58,962 nt of DNA from an uncultured Agathobacter sp. (lineage in GTDB: Bacteria > Bacillota > Clostridia > Lachnospirales > Lachnospiraceae). The position numbers and the translations under genes are program-made. The first letter of the stretch is position 1; every line of letters begins with the position of its first letter. Shown in pieces: positions 43,786-54,432 of the stretch. The stretch spans positions 1 to 58,962 of the forward strand of contig CAKRNE010000015.1 in assembly GCA_934365945.1 (NCBI GenBank), given 5' to 3'. The notes beneath the pieces were generated by a model. That model had not been told where the DNA came from. It saw only the letters and a program-made list of their open reading frames with translations, and searched no databases.

Positions 43786-46700
43786 CTAGTCGATGTCTGC
43801 AAGACCTACCCTTTGAATATTAAAGGTCTTATATGCTGTAGATGTGGATTGTGGATTGTCATTTGCAGTGGTCTTTATTTCACTATGTCCGACAACATAT
43901 ATTGTCTGTGAATTTTTGCCTTGTGGCAGCAGATTTAAAGGAATCTGTGCTTTATACATAATACCGCTTTGAAGCGCTGTTGTCTTTGCACTGTTGAATG
44001 CACTATTGTCATCTGCGGCGGCTACATTTATATCCATCTTTTTTAAATAGATGCTGCCATTATTGCCATCATTAACTGTCAGATAGTCATTCTTAATAGC
44101 ATTATTATTTTGCGCGTCATCATACTCACTATCTTCAACCGGAACACAAAAGTCAACATATTCATTCGTATACTCATGCCCTCTGACCATATTGGTGTCC
44201 TTTATTGAAAAATAAACTGTTTCTGTCGGATTTGTCTCATTTGGATCATGTACAATGGCAGAATTGTTATCTGCATTATTAGCAATATTCTCCTGCTCAA
44301 TTGCCTCATCAATTGTGACATAAATATTGTTCAAATCCCTTGCACCTTCATCAGGCGCCTCCTTTACAGAAACCGATGGTGCATGAGTGCCTGCACTGTA
44401 TGCGGCAATAAGTGTATTGATATACAGCTTCATCTCATCCTCTGATGAACCTACAGTACTATGTCCCACACCAGAGTACGTAACATTCCCCATCGTATAG
44501 ATATAGTAGTTATTTCTGACATCCTTTGGAGAGGCATTATATGGATGATATGTCCATGTATCATATTTTTTGTCATCACTCAATGTGTACCACACAACAA
44601 TATCACTCTCACCATCATTATCTGAATCCTGATTCAGATCAAGCTGATAATACTGCCTGTGTGTCTTTGCTACAGCCAGTGTCTCCGGAATCTTAAACGG
44701 ATAACTTGTAATCTGACCCTGATTTACCTGAACAGCACGGGTTGTCTCATAACTATTTGACTTAAAGCCTTTATAGCAATAATAGTTATTATATTTAGTA
44801 TCTGCAGACTGGTATTTTGACAGATTAAGATATGTAAATCCCTGATTCTGACGGACTATAACACTCTTATTGCTTTTTGGTTTATAAGCAATATCCGTAT
44901 GATTTTTCTTTGCATAATCCTTTGCCTCTGTAAACAACGTACCTATCGTTTTATTGCCGCCATTCACGAGCACTGATGTGGAATCATTTTGGGTCAGTGT
45001 TGCACCTGATTGCAGTCCCTCATTTGACAGAATACCATAACGGTCCATTCCAACCACATCACGAATTATTATGTTGAAATCATATCCCCAGATATTTCTA
45101 CCTACAGAAGCATTTGAAAATGACGTTGTATCATGGGTAAATAAAACCGGCTTACCTGACTTTATGTAATTTCTGATACCATCAACACATCCATTTGTAT
45201 TGGTGATAGAATACATATCACCAAATCCCAGAACAAGCATATCATAATGATTTAAATATCCATCTACATAGCTTTTTGCATATTCATTTGCATAAACATG
45301 GTCTATGTTGACATCAAAATCATCAACCTTACTCAACAAATCTTTGAATATCTTATTATCAGCCATATTAAAGGTTGACGTCGATACAGTTTTATTATCA
45401 ACCACCTTTGTTCTTTCTGTATCAATCTGAAGAATCTTAATCTTCTCTTTTTCCACAGTATTTTTACGATAAAAATATCCGCTCTTTGAATCATATCTGA
45501 ATTCGTTTGTAGCCTGACTTGTCTTAAGCTTCCATGGTATGACTCCGACATATCCGTTTGGAAGCTCATATTCAAGCTTGTAATTCATAGTTCCTGCCTG
45601 TATATAATAATCATAGCTTTGATCATCAGCCCTAGTTGGTTCAACCAACTGTCCGTCTCTGTATAATTTCATATCATTCGCAGCTATTTTTTCCTGAGTT
45701 TCCGAAAACTTACCGTCTGAGTTGATATCAAGCAATAAAGACAGCTCAAACTGCGCATTCGGATCAACTCCACCATCATTATTTACTGTAAACTCGAATA
45801 TAAGCTTATTATCCTTAACCTCATTAAACTCTGTATCATTGAGCTTAACCTTATCCATTTGCTTTAATACAATTCTTGGCTTTTCAACCGCCAGTGAATT
45901 AACAAATCCGGCTGACACATTATTTTCAATATTAACATTAAATACATTTTCTTTATTCATCACCTCATTAAAGAACTCATATATTACCGAACAGTTATCA
46001 ATATACTCATCATTTACTTTTCTCTCATTAATAATTCCTTTACCAAGCACCAGCGGATATCCTGCTTTTACATAATTCTCCAGTTGTTCTTTCTTTTTCT
46101 CTGTCAAGTCATTTCCGGAATATCTGTATGTATTTATTGCCTGTGTATACTTTTCATTTCCATCTGATAATGGTGTCAGCGTTTTGTCTAAAGCTGTTCT
46201 TTTAATACCATTATGAGTATAGTCATTTTCAAGAAGTCCCGCATGACCATTCAAATAAATTGATGGATCAACCACCGCAACATCTCCAACATTTGTATAA
46301 ATTAATCCATTCATGTCAGAATCATTGTAAACAGTATTTCCGTTTTCGTCTTTATTGTTATTATCACAGACAAGCCCCATATAAATCATGTCATAATTAT
46401 TGAGGTCCTCAATTCTTCCGATAAACTCTGAGCTTGTGACACGGGTAATTGTCACATTTTCCTTTGAAGGACAATTTCCGGCTCCAACCCATTTTTTTAT
46501 CATATCATAGGTAATCGCGTTTGTGCTTTTATCTGAAACTGCTCCCGGTTCAATATCAAGTACATTCAGACTGGTCTTTTCTTGAACTTCCTGACGCTTG
46601 TCGGCATAGGAAACAATATAGCTGATAACTATTGCTTTGCTTATCTTTTTGTCAAACAGCTCATATTTATTCCCTGCCTTATTCTCTGTGTCTCTGATTT

Positions 46701-48756
46701 TATTCTCTGAATTAATATACTCTGCTATCTCTCCAAACCCCTGATTCTTGGCCTGATTTACAAATCCAGTCTCATCATTGCCTGTACCATCAAGAAATGT
46801 CGTATTGAAATCCTGTAACAAAAATGCTGCTCCATGCCCTTTATCATTATCTGTTGGCTTTTTATATCTATTTCCCGGAATGACATAAATATTGCCGTTT
46901 ACATAGCCATTTGGATGATTACTGTCTACTCTGGTATCAAACTTGATCTTCACCCCATTATTATTACCATTCCAGCTAACACACCCTGGATCTTCATACT
47001 GCTTTGGATCAATTTTATCAATAGCTAATTCAGCATAATTAGAACAGCATAAAAGAGCTGCCAGACGCTGTATATTTGTACAATTAACAAAATTCGACGG
47101 CTGGTCAACGTTATCCTTTACCAGACTGTAATCAACAATAACAGGCATCATGAATCCACTCTCGTGCACTCTCTTAGCAACATCAAATATAGTCTTTCCC
47201 TTGATGTCATTGCCGTTACCATATGAAGCACTGCCGCTGCCGTCTCCTCCACTGATATAGAGTAAATCCACATTAGACCAGTTTATATTGTCCATCTCTG
47301 CCGGAGTGACTGTCTGCACGTTAAAGGACATATTATCACTCTTACCTGATCCATCCTGATTAAATACACCGTTTCTAAATAGCTCGTTGTTTGTGAAACC
47401 ACCCTTTGTGTATATTCTTGTAACATTTACAGGATGATCCAAAACTCCGTTATCCTTTTTTTGGATTTCATACTCACCATAGCCCTCACCGGCAAAATTA
47501 TAAACCTGACTACCCTCTTTGATATTAAAATATCCCATCTCTCTGGTTTCGGACTGACTGTTATCCGGATTCAGATTAATGTAAGGCTCCTTCTCATCCA
47601 ATACGGCGCCATATTCCCCGGACTGATCCTCAAAAAACAATGTTTTTTCATCGTCCACCTCATAGTACGTCACACCTTCATTTACCACCTCATCAGAAGG
47701 AACATATTCCATCTGCAATGTGTAATAGGTATATGTATCATAATCCGCTGTATTTGAAGCTTCTGTACTATCAGCCTTGTCTGCAGCCTGAGCTTCATCG
47801 CCTTCTGCCTTTTTATAGCTCTCCGCAAGACCTGCATATTCATATGGTAAACTGATATCACTGTTGTCAATACGATAAATCGCTGCATGAGGATCACTTT
47901 CTGCGATAGAATTCATGGTATGCTGGTCTGCAATAGCATATGCACTCTTAACCTTATAAGCCTTTTTGGTAACATCAAGATTTAATCCGTCTGTTGTTTT
48001 GGCATTAAAATAATCATAATTTGTGATATTTATATGCTCATCAGCTTCCTTAAACACCACTCCGTAATAGCCTCTTACCGGCTTCGTCTCCTGTCCGTCC
48101 TTAGACACCGATGTGGACGGCATATATACATAATGATCCACATTCTGATTATAATTACCACTTGGATTTCCATCCTTAACTGCCGGAACATACTCTTTAT
48201 CCAGCCTGTAAGAGCCTCCATCTTTTCTGACCATTTCATAGCCCGTTGTACCGTTTTCACCGGCCTCAAGTGTCTCTTTTCCTGCAAGGTCCAAAGGAGT
48301 ATTACAATCATCAACTCCTTTTGTATAGCTTTCATTATACGCTGACCAAAACAGTGGCTTACTTTTATCATTTACATCATTAGTTACAAAGTCCTTATAA
48401 TCCTCATAAAATAAACGATGCATATAGTATGAACGGTTGCCACTTCCGCTGCCAGTTCCCTTGCCGTTATCCCCCAGCATGGTTGAAAGCTTTTTCCTTA
48501 AATTGACAGGCTCCTGTCCTCCAATAAGATAGCCTATGGAAGCCATATTGTTATATTCCTGCTTAGATGGAACAACCTCAACTATATTGAAGGGGCTGTC
48601 CTTGCCGTGCGAGCTTACTATATTCGATATTCCATTGAAGGAAGCATTTGCCTCAACACTCGTTAAACTGTCATAAATCACAAGGGTACCCACAACGAGA
48701 CATACTACCAGTATGAGTGTTATTGGAACCACTATTTTTTTTCTGAATTTGCTCAT
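43786..48756 (-). CDS. Giant DUF5057 surface protein of the pilus operon
   Basis: A 1656-residue protein I recognise as DUF5057-type. One N-terminal membrane helix (VVPITLILVVCLVVGTLVIY) anchors a large outside part. At least three segments have the pattern of a glutamine-amidotransferase-like alpha/beta unit, a predicted strand ending in Gly followed by a loop and helix: VDLLYISGGDG (~residue 495), YDMIYMGLVCD (~785) and YDMLVLGFGDMY (~1170, then IRNYIKSGKPVLFTHD). It is Asn- and Asp-rich with no LPXTG. It is the last gene of the pilus operon, 13 bases after a prepilin gene. A surface or tip-associated role is inference. Confidence 0.75.
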   Translation of the reverse strand: MSKFRKKIVVPITLILVVCLVVGTLVIYDSLTSVEANASFNGISNIVSSHGKDSPFNIVEVVPSKQEYNNMASIGYLIGGQEPVNLRKKLSTMLGDNGKGTGSGSGNRSYYMHRLFYEDYKDFVTNDVNDKSKPLFWSAYNESYTKGVDDCNTPLDLAGKETLEAGENGTTGYEMVRKDGGSYRLDKEYVPAVKDGNPSGNYNQNVDHYVYMPSTSVSKDGQETKPVRGYYGVVFKEADEHINITNYDYFNAKTTDGLNLDVTKKAYKVKSAYAIADQHTMNSIAESDPHAAIYRIDNSDISLPYEYAGLAESYKKAEGDEAQAADKADSTEASNTADYDTYTYYTLQMEYVPSDEVVNEGVTYYEVDDEKTLFFEDQSGEYGAVLDEKEPYINLNPDNSQSETREMGYFNIKEGSQVYNFAGEGYGEYEIQKKDNGVLDHPVNVTRIYTKGGFTNNELFRNGVFNQDGSGKSDNMSFNVQTVTPAEMDNINWSNVDLLYISGGDGSGSASYGNGNDIKGKTIFDVAKRVHESGFMMPVIVDYSLVKDNVDQPSNFVNCTNIQRLAALLCCSNYAELAIDKIDPKQYEDPGCVSWNGNNNGVKIKFDTRVDSNHPNGYVNGNIYVIPGNRYKKPTDNDKGHGAAFLLQDFNTTFLDGTGNDETGFVNQAKNQGFGEIAEYINSENKIRDTENKAGNKYELFDKKISKAIVISYIVSYADKRQEVQEKTSLNVLDIEPGAVSDKSTNAITYDMIKKWVGAGNCPSKENVTITRVTSSEFIGRIEDLNNYDMIYMGLVCDNNNKDENGNTVYNDSDMNGLIYTNVGDVAVVDPSIYLNGHAGLLENDYTHNGIKRTALDKTLTPLSDGNEKYTQAINTYRYSGNDLTEKKKEQLENYVKAGYPLVLGKGIINERKVNDEYIDNCSVIYEFFNEVMNKENVFNVNIENNVSAGFVNSLAVEKPRIVLKQMDKVKLNDTEFNEVKDNKLIFEFTVNNDGGVDPNAQFELSLLLDINSDGKFSETQEKIAANDMKLYRDGQLVEPTRADDQSYDYYIQAGTMNYKLEYELPNGYVGVIPWKLKTSQATNEFRYDSKSGYFYRKNTVEKEKIKILQIDTERTKVVDNKTVSTSTFNMADNKIFKDLLSKVDDFDVNIDHVYANEYAKSYVDGYLNHYDMLVLGFGDMYSITNTNGCVDGIRNYIKSGKPVLFTHDTTSFSNASVGRNIWGYDFNIIIRDVVGMDRYGILSNEGLQSGATLTQNDSTSVLVNGGNKTIGTLFTEAKDYAKKNHTDIAYKPKSNKSVIVRQNQGFTYLNLSKYQSADTKYNNYYCYKGFKSNSYETTRAVQVNQGQITSYPFKIPETLAVAKTHRQYYQLDLNQDSDNDGESDIVVWYTLSDDKKYDTWTYHPYNASPKDVRNNYYIYTMGNVTYSGVGHSTVGSSEDEMKLYINTLIAAYSAGTHAPSVSVKEAPDEGARDLNNIYVTIDEAIEQENIANNADNNSAIVHDPNETNPTETVYFSIKDTNMVRGHEYTNEYVDFCVPVEDSEYDDAQNNNAIKNDYLTVNDGNNGSIYLKKMDINVAAADDNSAFNSAKTTALQSGIMYKAQIPLNLLPQGKNSQTIYVVGHSEIKTTANDNPQSTSTAYKTFNIQRVGLADID

Positions 48757-48769
48757 TGTGTCTGCTCCT

Positions 48770-50110
48770 TTATTTTTGATAGTTTCTCAGTGTTACAGTA
48801 TTTGATTTGAAATCTGAATGATTTTCAGACTCCAGCCATACCAAAATTTCTATCTTATAATTATTGCCCGGATTCAAATCATTGCCCAATGATACCTTCA
48901 TTCCCCTGTAATAGGATGTACCATCAATCGGAATATAATAATGATAGTTTACCTTGTCTTTATATACTTTACCTAGCTGCTCACTTACTATTTCAGTTGT
49001 TGAATAATTTAACAAATCATTTCTCGTCACTGTTCTTCCATCGCCAAACAACTGCTTCACTTCTATATGCCATGTCAGATTATCGTTTTTATATTTTTCC
49101 GGCTTACTATCATACCAAATATCATTTGTTGCTCCAGAATTAATATATGGATTCGAAAACTTTAACATATCTATACTATGCTTCAAAACAATAGTTGTAG
49201 ATGCTGATTTTGTTTTGTCCTGCTGTGATGTTGCAGTAAGTGTAATTTTATTGGTGGTCTCATTTTCATCTATATGCAGCTTACATATACCTACACCGTT
49301 TCTATTCGCATTCCCTTTTGTTGCAGACCAATCCACCTCATAATTTTTTATATCTTCGCCTGACAGGACAGCCCTAAATTCCAGATCATTCTGAATACCC
49401 TTTTTTATTTCATATGACACTTCATCATCTGTAACATCAACTCCACCATAATATATTCTAATATTAATTGCATTCGGATCTTCCGGCACATACTCCACAT
49501 CTTTTCCCACCGGAATTTTATTACGCATAGTAAAATTCTGTGTAGCGGTATACTTCTTGTCACCGGATTTAAAATCTACAATCAGCCTGATTGAGTTTCT
49601 GTTTCCTGTGTCGCTCACTTCTGCGTCAAAGCCTGCCACATAATCTGCCATCAGGGATTCATCTCCCTTATTTGTCACATTGCCTGCTGAATCCACACTA
49701 TCCTTGCGCAGATACAGCTTACCATCATCAGACTTAAAAATAACATTGTAGATGCAATCCTCATCCGTGATGACAAGTGTGCGGTCGTTACCTGTAGTCG
49801 ATGCAACAGCTTCTTCCCCTGCGGATGCAACCTGTACTGCCGCCGGTGAAGAAGCTGATGACTCAAACTTAACACTCTTTTGCGCATCTATGAGCAAATC
49901 TCCAATCTGGTTCATGGCTAGCTGTGCCTCATACTGAAGGTCAACCTCCTTTGAAGCATATTTGTACTGCTTTGTACCTGAGCCAATAAAGCCTGCCACA
50001 GCAAGCCCCAATATTCCCATGATAGCCATTACCACAACAAGCTCCACAAGCGTAAATCCACTGTTTGATTTTTTATTTCCATCATCGAAATATTTTTTCA
50101 TCCTTAACAT
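48770..50110 (-). CDS. Prepilin-like protein (PulG/PilW-type) with long C-terminal domain
   Basis: A 446-residue protein with a type IV prepilin signal: a basic leader (KKYFDDGNKKSNSG), cleavage before Phe in SG|FTLVELVVV, and the conserved Glu at +5. A hydrophobic helix follows. The rest is an extracellular domain rich in charged and polar residues with DNRNSIRLIV-like strands and an immunoglobulin-like part (VTDDEVSYEIKKGIQ, AVLSGEDIKNYEVDWS). At this length it is a minor, specialised pilin rather than the main subunit. It starts ATG 50110 and precedes the DUF5057 gene. Confidence 0.85.
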   Translation of the reverse strand: MLRMKKYFDDGNKKSNSGFTLVELVVVMAIMGILGLAVAGFIGSGTKQYKYASKEVDLQYEAQLAMNQIGDLLIDAQKSVKFESSASSPAAVQVASAGEEAVASTTGNDRTLVITDEDCIYNVIFKSDDGKLYLRKDSVDSAGNVTNKGDESLMADYVAGFDAEVSDTGNRNSIRLIVDFKSGDKKYTATQNFTMRNKIPVGKDVEYVPEDPNAINIRIYYGGVDVTDDEVSYEIKKGIQNDLEFRAVLSGEDIKNYEVDWSATKGNANRNGVGICKLHIDENETTNKITLTATSQQDKTKSASTTIVLKHSIDMLKFSNPYINSGATNDIWYDSKPEKYKNDNLTWHIEVKQLFGDGRTVTRNDLLNYSTTEIVSEQLGKVYKDKVNYHYYIPIDGTSYYRGMKVSLGNDLNPGNNYKIEILVWLESENHSDFKSNTVTLRNYQK

Positions 50111-50131
50111 AATAAATCACCCTTATATTCA

Positions 50132-50644
50132 CTAATTACACTCAATTTTACCGGTTTCTTTATAAATGGTTATTGTTTTCTCAGTACTACCATGCTTAAC
50201 CCAGATTTTACCGATATCAGTTTTTTCCGCCCCTGAGCTTCTGTCAAACTCAATCTTTATCGTGTTCGAAGTATCTAGCTTTGATGCATCATCAAAGGTT
50301 TTTGAAACATCCATTGAATATCTGATTTCCAGATTACTTCTGCCTATTTTTTTTGTTTCCGCTGTTGTCTCACCCTTACCATTTGTAACAGTAACTTTAT
50401 AGTAATATGCTCCATCCGCGCCATCCTTATACAGCTCAATGGCCGCCGAATCCTTTCCCATTGTGGTAACCTTAGTTTTGTTAAGTATTGATTCAATATT
50501 TCTGGCGCACTGCTTTGCCGCCGTACCTGATATGGAAGCAATTGAAAGAATCGATGCTCCAATAAGTATCGCACCTATTGCAACAACCACTATAAGCTCA
50601 ACAAGGGAGAATCCCCTATTGTTATTTTTTTTGTTAGATGACAT
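50132..50644 (-). CDS. Minor prepilin (GspH/FimT-type)
   Basis: A 170-residue prepilin with leader MSSNKKNNNRG, cleavage before Phe in RG|FSLVELIVVVA and Glu at +5. The C-terminal domain is short and beta-rich (TIKIEFDRSSGAEKTDIGKI). ATG 50644 has AAAGGGGAG about 9 bases upstream and is better than the TTG 21 bases earlier. It probably belongs to the minor pilin priming complex together with its neighbours. Confidence 0.85.
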   Translation of the reverse strand: MSSNKKNNNRGFSLVELIVVVAIGAILIGASILSIASISGTAAKQCARNIESILNKTKVTTMGKDSAAIELYKDGADGAYYYKVTVTNGKGETTAETKKIGRSNLEIRYSMDVSKTFDDASKLDTSNTIKIEFDRSSGAEKTDIGKIWVKHGSTEKTITIYKETGKIECN

Positions 50645-50667
50645 ATCGGTTTTCTCCCCTTTCAATA

Positions 50668-53001
50668 TCAGTTTTTCTTCCAGTTCTGGTAGGTTATAAG
50701 GCTAGAATAGTCAATATCCGCATCTCCACTACCATTTGCGGCAGTCTTTGTAATGCCTCCCAGATAATCAGCTCCATCATCAAATACATCATACAGATGC
50801 ATGGTCTTTGAGCCTATCTTTACCTCTTTAAGAAGAAGCGCTTTAAAAATTTCCTGCGGACAGTTGGATACAGTACACTGCTTATTAACAAAAATCTTTT
50901 TACCTGCAATAATTGTTCCTGTAAAATCAGCATTGATTGTAACATTGCCGGTTGCAACTATAATTCTTACATTCTTATTTTCCTTGCTGTCACTCTGAGG
51001 ATATGTATAGTCTCCATCCACAACCACTGCCTTATATGTTTCATCTTTGTTATATTTATCAGTATAGGTTGCCGTAACCTCGAGTTTTTTCCCGGTTTCA
51101 TGCTCTGTAAATTTCTTAAGATTGTCCTCATGTACAATATTCGTAAACAACGATGCAGTCTCTGCGGTCGGAGGAAGGCTGTTGTAAGAAGTTATAAGTC
51201 TCTTCCTAAGCGCAGTATATGTATTTTTGAGTTCTATTGACTGTGCATCCATATCCACTCCGTCAACAATTCCTTTTAAAAGTGACAGATTTGAACCATC
51301 ATACAGGCTGTAATCTCCGGATGTATATATGCTTGCCGCGTCATTTACCTGTATCGACTTCGTGTAAAAGGCTGTATACTTCTGAAGCTTTGAATCTGCA
51401 CTGCTGTGGTCTATATTATAATAATCCTCGTAATATTGTGATGCCTGTTTTACCGGCATATTCAGATAATAGTATACAAGTCCATCATTCTCACTGCCAT
51501 TTGAAGGTGCATACACCTTTCGGATATAATTGTCCGTATTTTTCATCTGATCAGCAGACAGATACTGTGATAGATAATACGATAATGGCTTGCCTGTTTT
51601 TGAGCTTACCACATTTATATTTATCACCGTATATTGTTGATTATCACTGCCTTTACTAGTGATTGCCGCATCCTCTGAATAGCTTAATGGATTCTTATAA
51701 TAAACTGACTTTGCATCCGCACCATCCCCATCTGTACCTATGCACTCCGCCGGTATGAGATATGCAATCTGATTTCCTTTTACAGATATTGATTCACCCA
51801 TGGCAACATCTTTATTTTCCTTATTACTTCCATTAACTTTGACCATGGAAGCCCTGTTAATATATGTATTTCCGGCAAGCATAAGCTCCTTAATTCCACT
51901 CATATCAAGTGTAGACTCTCTGCCGTTTATTATAATTGCACTGCTTTCGGCTGATGAGGTATCAGAATTACCAAAACCAACATATTTTCCATCTGTCGAT
52001 TTTCCGTTTTCATCCCTTCCAAGCGTAACTGTTGAACCGCTGCCCTTTAAGGTCATATCATCCGTAACATACGTAGTTCCCTCAAGAGACACCTTTGCTC
52101 CATTTACATTGATATTATTTGTCCATAGCTGACACTGTTTATCAATGCTAAGTGTACTCTCATTGTGTGTACCTGCCCTATTTGAGTTAGGATTACCTAT
52201 CTCTATGTTTCCATCTGCTATCATATAGCTGGCATTGTCAACCCTTAGCTTTGTGTTGTTCGGAATCAAAACACTCATTCCTGTGCTGTCACTTCCCGCA
52301 TAAAGATTGCCACCAAGATTCACATTATGAGCGTCAGTTCCGATTTCAAGCCCTGTATTTCCCACAAGGGAATATGTGAACAGCTCCGGGACTCCACCTG
52401 ATGCTGTAAAGCTCATAGTCGGAACAGACAGCGAAATATCTGTCTGTATTATGGATTTGTAGCCCTTTTCATCAGTATACTCTACCTTTATTCCCTCTAA
52501 AACTGTACGGTTTTGATAGGTTTTGAGCTGTGGTGTGGATACAGAAGTGACCTTTGCATATGGATAAACCGGCTTACCGGACGAATCTGTCTTAGAAAGG
52601 CTGCTGTCAACATACCCTTTTATCTTGTCCATGTTATAAGTAAGACCTTTGGCATCATTAGGATCCGCAAGCCTTGACTTCAATGCAGCAACATATGTAT
52701 TGACAAACGAAGCCTGTCTGTTTGCCTCATTAATATCCGCATTGCCTTTTGTCTTATATGACTGCATTACCTTTGAATATCCTTCGGTATACGCAACCGA
52801 CATATCTCCCTCAAGTCCTGTACATATCTGGTCCAGAACGCCCTCTGCCGAATAGAAATTGTCTGTATTTTTTTCATCTGTTGTCTTCATCTGAAGGTTT
52901 GCAAGAGCTATCCAAAGTATGGTAACCGCAAGGATAGCAACAATTGCCATGGCCACAATAACCATAACAAACGATGCACCTCTGTTGTCTTTACGTCTCA
53001 T
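50668..53001 (-). CDS. PilX/GspK-like large minor pilin
   Basis: A 777-residue protein with a very short leader (MRRKDNRG), then G|ASFVMVIVAMAIVAILAVT and a hydrophobic helix. Position +5 is Met, not Glu, as is usual for GspK-type pilins, which sit at the tip and do not need the Glu salt bridge. The outside part is Ser/Asn/Asp-rich with repeated beta-helix-like segments (LAGNTYINRASMVKVNGSN, GTIIAGKKIFVNKQ), as in adhesin-type or bactofilin-like proteins. Its size is unusual for PilX (about 200). Cleavage is likely but not certain. Confidence 0.78.
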   Translation of the reverse strand: MRRKDNRGASFVMVIVAMAIVAILAVTILWIALANLQMKTTDEKNTDNFYSAEGVLDQICTGLEGDMSVAYTEGYSKVMQSYKTKGNADINEANRQASFVNTYVAALKSRLADPNDAKGLTYNMDKIKGYVDSSLSKTDSSGKPVYPYAKVTSVSTPQLKTYQNRTVLEGIKVEYTDEKGYKSIIQTDISLSVPTMSFTASGGVPELFTYSLVGNTGLEIGTDAHNVNLGGNLYAGSDSTGMSVLIPNNTKLRVDNASYMIADGNIEIGNPNSNRAGTHNESTLSIDKQCQLWTNNINVNGAKVSLEGTTYVTDDMTLKGSGSTVTLGRDENGKSTDGKYVGFGNSDTSSAESSAIIINGRESTLDMSGIKELMLAGNTYINRASMVKVNGSNKENKDVAMGESISVKGNQIAYLIPAECIGTDGDGADAKSVYYKNPLSYSEDAAITSKGSDNQQYTVININVVSSKTGKPLSYYLSQYLSADQMKNTDNYIRKVYAPSNGSENDGLVYYYLNMPVKQASQYYEDYYNIDHSSADSKLQKYTAFYTKSIQVNDAASIYTSGDYSLYDGSNLSLLKGIVDGVDMDAQSIELKNTYTALRKRLITSYNSLPPTAETASLFTNIVHEDNLKKFTEHETGKKLEVTATYTDKYNKDETYKAVVVDGDYTYPQSDSKENKNVRIIVATGNVTINADFTGTIIAGKKIFVNKQCTVSNCPQEIFKALLLKEVKIGSKTMHLYDVFDDGADYLGGITKTAANGSGDADIDYSSLITYQNWKKN

Positions 53002-53002
53002 A

Positions 53003-54388
53003 TCAATACCTCATGCTTCCGGTCATGGTCGCTGCTTTTTTTGCCCCGGCAAGCTTATCCGGGGTGCTGCATGTTTTGCTGTCATAAATATCAACCGTTA
53101 CATTGTATAATCTTTCGATTGTCTTACTCTTTGTAAGATCATCAATCTTAATGCTTTTCTTCACGGTAGACTGTGTATTGTTTGAATTAAACATATATTT
53201 TGCCTGCTGTGGCTGTGTTTTACTTTTGCTGTCAGGATCTTTCATATTTGTATCCAGGTTTGTACAAATTGCGACATGCGCATTACCGGTATTATTGCCT
53301 TTTTCATTAACCCTGACGTACATTCTGTACTTATCCTCAGAGCTTTCAAGCTGGCTCTTATCCACGTAATTCTGCTTTACTATATTCACTGTACAGTCAA
53401 TCTTATCGTTGTTGTTAATGATAATAGTATCTTTACATGAATTCCAGTCAGTATTCGATTTAGATGTATACCATGGTTTATAAAAAAGATAAATGTTTTT
53501 CAGGGTACGATTTGCCGTATTATATGTATTATCAAAAATAACCGATGTATACATCTGTTTCATCGCGGCATCCTCCGGAAACACATGTGTATGACCACCA
53601 CTCGTAAATTTATATGAATATGAAACAGTAACCTTTGTACTGCTTCCACCTGTGATGTCAAGCGTAATGGTTCTGGAAATGGAATCTTTATTTGATTCGA
53701 TGTCACTGTAGCCTCTGTCTTTAAGTGTCTTAACCAGCTCATCTATCGTGGCAACATCTGAGCTCATACAGTCATAATTTGAATCCATCACAGACATATC
53801 AGCTACTTTATCTATAGTATTATATTGTTCCAATTTGGAATTTGTCTCGCCCTTACCATCTACGGTTACCATAGCATTGTATTTCTTAGTGCCCGACTTT
53901 ACATCTGTCATCCAGAAATAATACTTGTGCTCCTTATTTTCCACAAATTTCCATGATGATGTATCACCTAAGAAAGCCGTATTATTTTTTTTGTGTATAC
54001 TGCTTGTCATCCACTTATCAAGGTTTTCGGCCTCCGGATGTGCATTCATCACATCTTCAAGCCTGCTTACGTCAGTATATTTTCCATTTCTGTAATACAG
54101 TTCCTTTGCATTGCTGCCATCTGCCATATCAAAGCCGTCTGCCAAATCAAAGCCTTCACTTGGATAATTAAACTGATACGCCATTGTCTTCATGGAGTTA
54201 TTCTCAATGCCCTCCATAATATTTGTGGCCAGATGTGTTGCATTCATCTTGTTTCGTGCCTTTACATTGGTTTTTGTGGCTGTGACAAAAGCATTCAAAA
54301 AAGGAAGCACGATTATTGCAAGAATAGCTATCGACACAATAAGCTCTACAAGTGTGATTCCTCGATTGTCGTCTTTAAACCTTCTCAA
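53003..54388 (-). CDS. PilV-type minor prepilin
   Basis: A prepilin-like protein with cleavage site RG|ITLVELIVSIAILAIIV and Glu at +5. The preferred start is TTG 54388, giving leader MRRFKDDNRG and 461 residues. It is 8 bases after a perfect AAGGAGG. The ATG at 54433 overlaps the PilO stop but has a weak ribosome site and would create an atypically long leader. The C-terminal part has many Tyr, Asn and Lys and a Thr-rich region. It is one base apart from the PilX-like gene. Confidence 0.82.
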   Translation of the reverse strand: MRRFKDDNRGITLVELIVSIAILAIIVLPFLNAFVTATKTNVKARNKMNATHLATNIMEGIENNSMKTMAYQFNYPSEGFDLADGFDMADGSNAKELYYRNGKYTDVSRLEDVMNAHPEAENLDKWMTSSIHKKNNTAFLGDTSSWKFVENKEHKYYFWMTDVKSGTKKYNAMVTVDGKGETNSKLEQYNTIDKVADMSVMDSNYDCMSSDVATIDELVKTLKDRGYSDIESNKDSISRTITLDITGGSSTKVTVSYSYKFTSGGHTHVFPEDAAMKQMYTSVIFDNTYNTANRTLKNIYLFYKPWYTSKSNTDWNSCKDTIIINNNDKIDCTVNIVKQNYVDKSQLESSEDKYRMYVRVNEKGNNTGNAHVAICTNLDTNMKDPDSKSKTQPQQAKYMFNSNNTQSTVKKSIKIDDLTKSKTIERLYNVTVDIYDSKTCSTPDKLAGAKKAATMTGSMRY

Positions 54389-54432
54389 ACCGGCTTCCTC
54401 CTTCCTTATTATATTTAGATTTAATAAACCCA

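Noticed and set aside
43590..43802. 70-codon minus-strand frame between the DUF5057 gene and the ABC exporter genes
   Set aside because: It spans the terminator hairpin and overlaps the end of the DUF5057 gene in a different frame. The hydrophobic stretch comes from AT-rich DNA.
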